Source: Luidia sarsii | Lineage: Eukaryota > Echinodermata > Asteroidea > Paxillosida > Luidiidae | Direction: 5' to 3' | Length of the DNA stretch: 64,000 nucleotides | NCBI GenBank assembly: GCA_949987565.1 | Contig: OX465117.1 | Span: 4,464,621-4,528,620 of the forward strand | In this document: positions 57,901 through 64,000 of the stretch, one piece after another | How positions within the stretch are numbered: the first letter of the stretch is position 1 | How the letters are laid out: each line of letters begins with the position of its first letter | Notes under the pieces: model-generated | What the model saw: only the letters and a program-made list of their open reading frames with translations | Database searches by the model: none | What the model was told of the DNA's origin: nothing | Program-made: the position numbers and the translations under genes

Positions 57901-60900
57901 GTGTGATTTGATGTTTGGTTTCTTTAAAAAGTACGAGAAAAGCGGGTTTACAGGCAACTCCGCCGGTGGATATTTACCCTAATTAGCATAATTCTCCGCG
58001 GGGTCATGAAATACATCGAGGTACATGTTTGTCTTGATGCATTGCTCAACGTGCCAAAAGCCATTATGTTTGTGAACAAAAGTAGGCGAACGAACTCCGT
58101 GACTTTTTGGCCCAAAACCACAGTTTTTGGTCATGCCAACTTGGTGTGCTGCTACTACGTGTAGTTAAACTACCAAGGATTGTGTAAGTCTTCAATTGTT
58201 TCCAACCGATCGCCAAACGCGAAAATATCAGTGTAAGTTTGATCTTTTTTTTTTTTGCTTAATCGCAAGGCACCCGGCCATGAGTAACGGTACTCGTCAG
58301 GCAAACCTATGCTGGACATAAGGCATGTACGGACTGAACTCGTAACGTAAACGGGACGGGACTCCGAGTCCGGTGAATATTGTAAAATATTATCTAAGTG
58401 ATAAAGCTGAAAGTGGTCTTCATGTTTACCTCACAAAGTCGAGTATGGGTTTATGTTTAATTGCCGCGATCCGCGTCGCGTGGCAAAACTGTACGACCAC
58501 TTCTTGTGTCGTCCGTTCGTGTATGCCTCGTGCATCGCGTGTCGCACATACACATGTGTGTACGACGATAGCGCTGAAAGATTTACGCGGTACACGGTGC
58601 TGTATAGGCGCTGCGGCCTTGTCTGGTGCCCAGACGTCATTTCGCCAGACCTTTTTCCTGTGTCTCTGTTGACATCGGGGAATTTGAACTACAACCCAAA
58701 CTGCAAAGGAGGGGGGGCATTTTTCGGGGATCAAAAAAACACACACATGATCAACTGAAACTGTTTATGCTTTTATTTCACACTTCAAATATATAAAACA
58801 GTGTATTTATAGAATATAATTGGAAAGTAGAAATTTAGACTTCAGGACTGCCTTTAATTATTGGAATCTACTCCCATTACAATGTAATAATATGCATACT
58901 GTTTTTAAAGTCATTGCGGTAGTGATGTTTTTGTCCCATTAAGTGTTCAGTAGATTTTTGTTTGATTCTTGCTATTGTGGACCCGTTTTGCAAAACCAAG
59001 GTTGAAGAAAAAAACGACAAACCAGAGTACTGGGCAGAGCATGGTTTCCACACACCACTTAAAGGCAAAATGAAGACTAAACATTCAAAAACCCATTTGG
59101 CAATAAATATGTTCATTCGTGCACTATATCCCTAGATCCAACGTCACATGTGTGTTTCCGTCTGATTTCATGTGTTTTTAATCAACTCCATTCATGCCTG
59201 TTGTTATCGGGGCGCTGTTCTCTTCCTCATGGGCAGCCAGAATGATCCTTCTTCCCCGAATAGATCGGCGCCAGTCTTCTATTTCACGAACACAGTGTGT
59301 AAACGAGGCTGGCCGAGACGTCTCTCCACCAGTCTTCCTTTCTTCAGAATCAAATACAAGTTCAGTCGATAGTTCAGTCTCAAAAATGCACTGACACCAG
59401 TTTTATTTAAAAAAAAATAGAGGAATTCCAAAATTAATTATCGTGTATCGGTGCGCGTCACCGAGAAACACCCTTTGGCCCCTTATACTCAAATCAAAAA
59501 CTTCTTCCCATAGAAACTGGAAAGCACATTACATAGGCCTATTAACCGTCAAACTCAATATTTCGCAATGCGTGGCGAATAGAAAAAAGCATCCCTTTGT
59601 GTGTCCTCAACTCTTTCCATACCTTTACGCGTTACAAAGAAATGGGTTTCTTATAGTTATAGCGAGTACCTCGTTGTGAATGATGGTAGTCTGGGGATGT
59701 TCACGAGTTGTCTTCTTGGTCCTTGGTCTCACACAGCTCGTGAAGGCAATGCTCACGACCATGAAGGCGGCCAAAGGTCATGTTCGAGGTCACTGCCTGG
59801 AGGCTAGCCGTAGAGAGATAGCTCGTAGCCACTTCCCATAGACCTGTGTGTTATTTCTGGCCGCAGCCGGTGAGCTCAGACACGGCAAGGTTTGGCAGTG
59901 GTATTATCCAGCACGCTACTGCAGGCAGAGACCTTGAGATAATTAAGAATGATAGAGCAGATTTTTTGTCCAAGTAAAAAGCACTGGCAAGTCAATACAA
60001 TGGCCGGTCGATGTGAGTGATCCTTATAGCGGTGAACCTACGTGATGGTTTGCCTTGTCAAGATAAAACAAATAGCCCATTGAGTGGCATGCAAGATGTC
60101 TGAAACCAACTAATTTTAATCCAGTGAGGGTTTACCATGCTCAGTGGTTTGTCATATTGCCTGCTGAAAACACACTAGCAGCGCGGGCGGGATTCCAGAC
60201 GCCTTACACACTAATGACCACCGAGCTGGTCAAGGTCGTGCGGTGGATTCCAATCTCTAGAGCGGCGTGTACTGCGTTGCATCCTAGATAAAATGGTTAC
60301 ATCGAGTAGGGTAAACCCTCACTCATATACATTCTACTCGGCACAAATGTTAAAACATTTTATGGAATCGCTGATGATATTTGTAGACCTGTTTAGTCTT
60401 ATTTTCCACGTTATCATATGTTCTATGAAAAGTATTTTCTCACGGTTTTGCGTTCACGCAGTTGCTATTGTCATCGCCTTACTCTCTATATCAGCGGTAC
60501 GCATTAAGCTTTAAACTTAAAACTCCGACAATTACAGCGACGGAATTTAAACGTCGTCACGATCACTGGAGCCAGCATTGGGAGAACACGGCTCCCGTTA
60601 TTAGTTTACTTAGTGACGTAGACTTCATCATTTGAATCCAAATTCATGACTTTGCGTGTTGCACCTTCTACCAATAAAGACAAATATTTTGATGTGTATT
60701 TTGCCAAATACTATCAATTGACCATTACCAGAAAAGATAATGTACGAATATCTGATGGATGGCTACCTAAGAAATGTGTCTCGTTGTATCTCCGTTATAT
60801 TATATAGGCCTAACTGTTCACAAACTGTAAAACGATCCTGCATCAAATTATCTTTGAGCGGTGCGCGTTTACCGCGTTCATGTCATAATGAATCCCAATA

Positions 60901-61388
60901 ATAGCGGATTTGCTATCAGAAATACGTGCTCCACAAGACAAGCGATGCGGTGTTTACAATATCAACAACCTTTACCCGTCAAGTCTAGGGCCCGCTGCCG
61001 CGTTACCATGCATTGGCAAACAACAATGGCAGGTTCTTGTGTTTTGTTGGGTTGCCAGCCAAATCAAAAGAAAACAAGACTTATATTTGATGGCTGGAGA
61101 GTTCCATTGCACAGTAGTAGGGGAGTAATTAAAACAAATTAACGGCATCATTTATACAAGTTGATTTGAGGGTGAATAGGCATATCTTGTTTCGATTCAT
61201 CATTTCTGAAAGGAAATGGGATGCAGCCATTCGCATAGATAATGAACGGTTGGCACTGCACGACGCGTCAGAAATCAGAGGATTACCCTAAACTAAAATC
61301 GTTCCACGGCCTGTCACGAACGCTGAGTAGACCTTGAGTCCTTAATTAGGCTTCGGTGACGCAATGCCACGCCCGCCGCGGTCCCTTC
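57901..61388. other. Intergenic region
   Basis: No exon, known repeat or RNA gene is recognised. Short open frames near 58.4-58.75 kb and 59.2-59.8 kb occur on several frames at once and carry no domain signature. Confidence 0.4.
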
Positions 61389-61396
61389 TATATAAG
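61389..61396 (+). promoter_or_regulatory. TATA box of the F5/8 type C gene
   Basis: TATATAAG, 32 nt upstream of an initiator match (TCATTCC, A at 61421) and about 130 nt upstream of the start codon. Spacing is as expected for a focused RNA polymerase II promoter. Confidence 0.7.
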
Positions 61397-61418
61397 CGCC
61401 AGCTCAAGGGAGAGGGCA

Positions 61419-61425
61419 TCATTCC
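61419..61425 (+). promoter_or_regulatory. Initiator element
   Basis: TCATTCC fits the animal initiator consensus YYANWYY, with predicted start of transcription at A 61421. Confidence 0.5.
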
Positions 61426-61517
61426 GTGGTCAGACTTGGTGGGAGCATCGGCGTTTGGCTTGGACGTTCCTTTCCCGCTCTCCTCCGTGCTCAGCCTGCA
61501 AAGTAACCGTCACCGCA

Positions 61518-63669
61518 ATGGCCGTATTTGTGGAAACCTTCCTCCTTGTCGCCCTGGCTCTGTTTATCATGGAAATGACTGGTAAGACGTGGACAGTTTT
61601 TTGCCAGGTACACTTGTATTCCGGTACGTCGTATAGGAGTTCATCATTTGTTGAAACGCCTTGTCAACATTTTAAATGACCTTAAATGACATCAGAACCG
61701 AATAATAGATTTAGATTCGCTATTACGGCCTTCAATGGCCAAGTCTGCCTGACATTTTTCTTTGTCCCTTTGATCTCACCCTGGTCTGTTACCAGCCTGT
61801 ATCATTTTATGTCTTCCCTATAGTGCTTAATCTGACAGACTGACTCCAGTCTCTCTGTCAGCTTTCCGCCTGTAATCCATTTCCTACTGCTTGATATTCA
61901 TTTTGATTTCTCCTTGCTCTGTTTACCAGCTTTCCCCCTTTCATGTCCTCCCTATAATGCTTTAATTTCCCTTTGATCCCATCGTGATCTGTCTGCCAGA
62001 TTCCCTCCTTTCATCCCTTCCCTATTTCCCTTTGATCTCACCCTGATCAGTCTATCACCTTTCCTCCTTCGTCTCTCCTGTGTCTATACAATGCATCGTA
62101 TTATTGCGCCCTGTCTTCCTATGTATATAATATGCTTATGTTCCCTTTATTCTGAGGAATCATTCGGCAAGGGTTGAAACATCTGGTCTTTCAGACATCA
62201 CGAAATAACGTTCTGTTTATTTCTGGTCATTTGGACAATGAGCTTACAATATTTATGTTGCTAACTTAATTCTTTATCCAAAATAAAAATGGTTGCTGTT
62301 TTCTCGTATATCTATCTCGATGTTATAAATAATTGTAGATACACACATCGTGATATTAATGTGCTCCTGTTAGTGTGTTGTTTACGTGGTGAACAAAAAC
62401 TGACATGGGATTAGAAGGGGAATATGACTTGACCGAGACAGACTGGTTTAACGTACTGCCTGAGCTACCCAGCCCTTAAATGGCGGCCTTCAAAATGTAT
62501 CAACTATTTCTGCCGGGATGGAACACCAATAAGAAACAGTCAACCGTTGATTTTTTTAAAGAGTTTTTCAACAATTCTGCAAGATTAGTTATTGAAGTGA
62601 TTGCATTCTGTTTTTTATGTTTCTACATACAGCTGCGATGCCGTGCATTATCGGCCAGGAACCCGACCCGGCCACGGGCAACGGTTACCGCTGGGTGATC
62701 CCGGTAAAGGACCCTTGCCAGTGCACTCAGGTCCGCATGGGCGGACGCACCAGCACCCAGGCATTGTGTAGACCCTTCCCGGTCACCTACTACGACAGCT
62801 TCTTCGAGAGCGACGACCCGGCCGAGATACGACGGCTGCTGAATTGCTCCAGTGAGTGTTTTATTTCTACTTCTTCCTTCTTTCAGGAATGCCTCCTTGT
62901 TGATCTGACAAGGAATTCCATCATTGTTTTTTCGAGTCTAGCAAGAACTTTCTCATGGGCAGAATTTCTGCCTTTGAGAAACGTTCCGGCCCTCTTTATC
63001 TTAGATTTGCATTTTTTCAGTCAATTAGCAGTTGGCAATTTGCAGGATTGTTGTATGGTATTTTAAGTTTTTTTGAGATATGACGGATCACGATTACCGC
63101 TGTGTGGTTCTTTATTAGACTCCTTTGTGTCCCTTTGATTTAGGAATGGCCCGTTGTTCACGAGAGGAGCCCTTTGGTATGGAAGATGGTCGAATCCCCG
63201 ATGAGAGCATCACAGCTTCATCTATTTGGAATGACAATGTAGGGGTTTACGGACCTCAGAGGGCTCGTCTGAATTTTGCAGGTAACTATCAAGCTACTGA
63301 ATTCTTGTGAACCTATCCCCGCTCAGGAAACAGCTACTAGTCCCAAACTTTAACACGGATTACACTTCGTGATCTTTCAACCTCAATCATTTTATCCATC
63401 CTTGCTGAAAAGTACCAGCCTAAAGCGTGACACGTCTTTTAAACTTTGGCTTTTTAGGTGGGAACGCCGAATCCTGGTCCCCGAAATCCGTAAATATAGA
63501 CCCTTCACCATGGATACAGGTCGACTTCAAAAGAAAGGAGTACATCACTGGTGTCATCACACAGGGGCGCGGTGATATTGACCAGCGAATGACCAAGTAC
63601 CGCGTCATGTACAGTGACGACGGCAACCAATGGACCAACGTCACGTCGGCTGAGGGGACAATTGCAGAG
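61518..63669 (+). CDS. F5/8 type C (discoidin) domain protein, 3' part outside window
   Basis: Exons 61518-61581 (signal peptide), 62633-62851, 63144-63281 and 63458-63669. A 73-residue N-terminal module with five Cys (PCIIGQEPD, PCQCTQVRMGG, ALCRPFP, LLNCS) precedes a discoidin-type domain: PFGMEDGRIPDESITASS, ARLNFAG, WIQVDFKRKEYITGVITQG and YRVMYSDDGNQW. F5/8 type C domains bind phospholipids, glycans or collagen outside the cell. The first three junctions are phase 1 and the last visible donor (GAGGTGAGT) is phase 0, so more exons follow to the right. Not related to the receptor pair. Exact family unknown. Confidence 0.85.
61582..62632. other. Intron 1 of the F5/8 type C gene with a Penelope-like remnant
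   Basis: The stretch 61745-62200 resembles the pyrimidine-rich 3' UTR of the Penelope-like elements (repeated CCCTTTGATCTCACCCT) and ends near GGCAAGGGTTGAAACATCTG, a diverged tail. A tRNA-like fragment (GAGCTACCCAGCCCTTAAAT) lies at about 62462. Confidence 0.45.
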
Positions 63670-64000
63670 GTGAGTAACAATGTGAAACGAGAAATATATG
63701 TCTGTTGTGAAACAGAGCATAGAGCTTTTCCGCTTCTGTTTGTAACAAGTCATAGAATAGCCCCATTCCTACTCCAAAACGCATGTACATATTTTGTGCA
63801 CAAAGCCTATGGGACTCGAGTGTGGTATTCAAAAATTCATAAAAAATATAAACAATGGTCCTTCGGTTCCAAACTTTAGATTTGGAATGTCTAGCACAAT
63901 AGCTAACTACATACCAAATTTCGAGATGATCGGCCAATGCCTTATATGTGTTTTAAAATCACACATTTTGATGACGTCATGATTGCGTAACGACATTTTG
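63670..64000. other. Intron of the F5/8 type C gene to the right edge
   Basis: Begins with a strong donor after GCAGAG. No further exon is recognised before the window ends. Confidence 0.5.

Noticed and set aside
58373..58758. Overlapping open frames of about 100 codons on both strands
   Set aside because: Several frames are open together, which reflects base composition; no motif or splice signal favours any.

Overview
This is an animal nuclear genome window, most likely from a marine invertebrate deuterostome. The evidence is intron-split immunoglobulin (Ig), fibronectin type III (FN3), tyrosine-kinase and F5/8 type C genes with GT-AG splice sites, TTAGGG-like repeats, frequent TAGGCCTA and ACATGTAC words, Penelope-like retroelements, and a Ty3/gypsy relic with an order known from deuterostomes. 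An echinoderm fits best; a cephalochordate or hemichordate cannot be excluded. No bacterial-type operons, CRISPR arrays or rRNA are visible.

Layout. Positions 1-13.9 kb are almost all repeats: a 58-bp array, then a 62/77-bp satellite arranged in duplicated higher-order blocks with embedded inverted-repeat elements. From 13.9 to 33.97 kb, on the minus strand, lies a receptor gene (receptor A): signal peptide, five Ig domains, FN3, a Cys-containing juxtamembrane domain with a multibasic site, a transmembrane segment, and the start of a cytoplasmic tail. Its introns hold a 2.1-kb foldback palindrome, inverted telomere-like arrays, and Penelope-like elements. From 35.5 to 56.67 kb, on the plus strand, lies its mirror-image paralogue (receptor B): signal peptide, seven Ig exons, FN3, juxtamembrane domain, transmembrane segment and a full tyrosine kinase. 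Its introns hold a 42-bp minisatellite, a gypsy-class pol relic and a 2.3-kb C/T-rich minisatellite. After about 4.7 kb without a recognisable gene, a third gene starts at 61.4 kb behind a clear TATA box and initiator. It encodes a secreted or membrane protein with an F5/8 type C domain and runs off the right edge.

The two receptors are head to head, with start codons 1.5 kb apart, and form the arms of a large inverted duplication. Exons for Ig2, Ig3, Ig4, Ig7 and FN3, and even the introns beside them, are nearly identical. The juxtamembrane domain, transmembrane segment and cytoplasmic tail have diverged strongly. The pair may therefore recognise similar ligands but signal differently, one through a kinase and the other through a tail whose end is not visible here. 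Three lesions complicate this. Receptor A has lost Ig5 and keeps only a broken Ig6 relic. Receptor B has an apparent one-base frameshift in its Ig5 exon and a reading-frame problem in its activation-loop exon. Exon boundaries were read by hand from splice signals, phase and comparison between paralogues.
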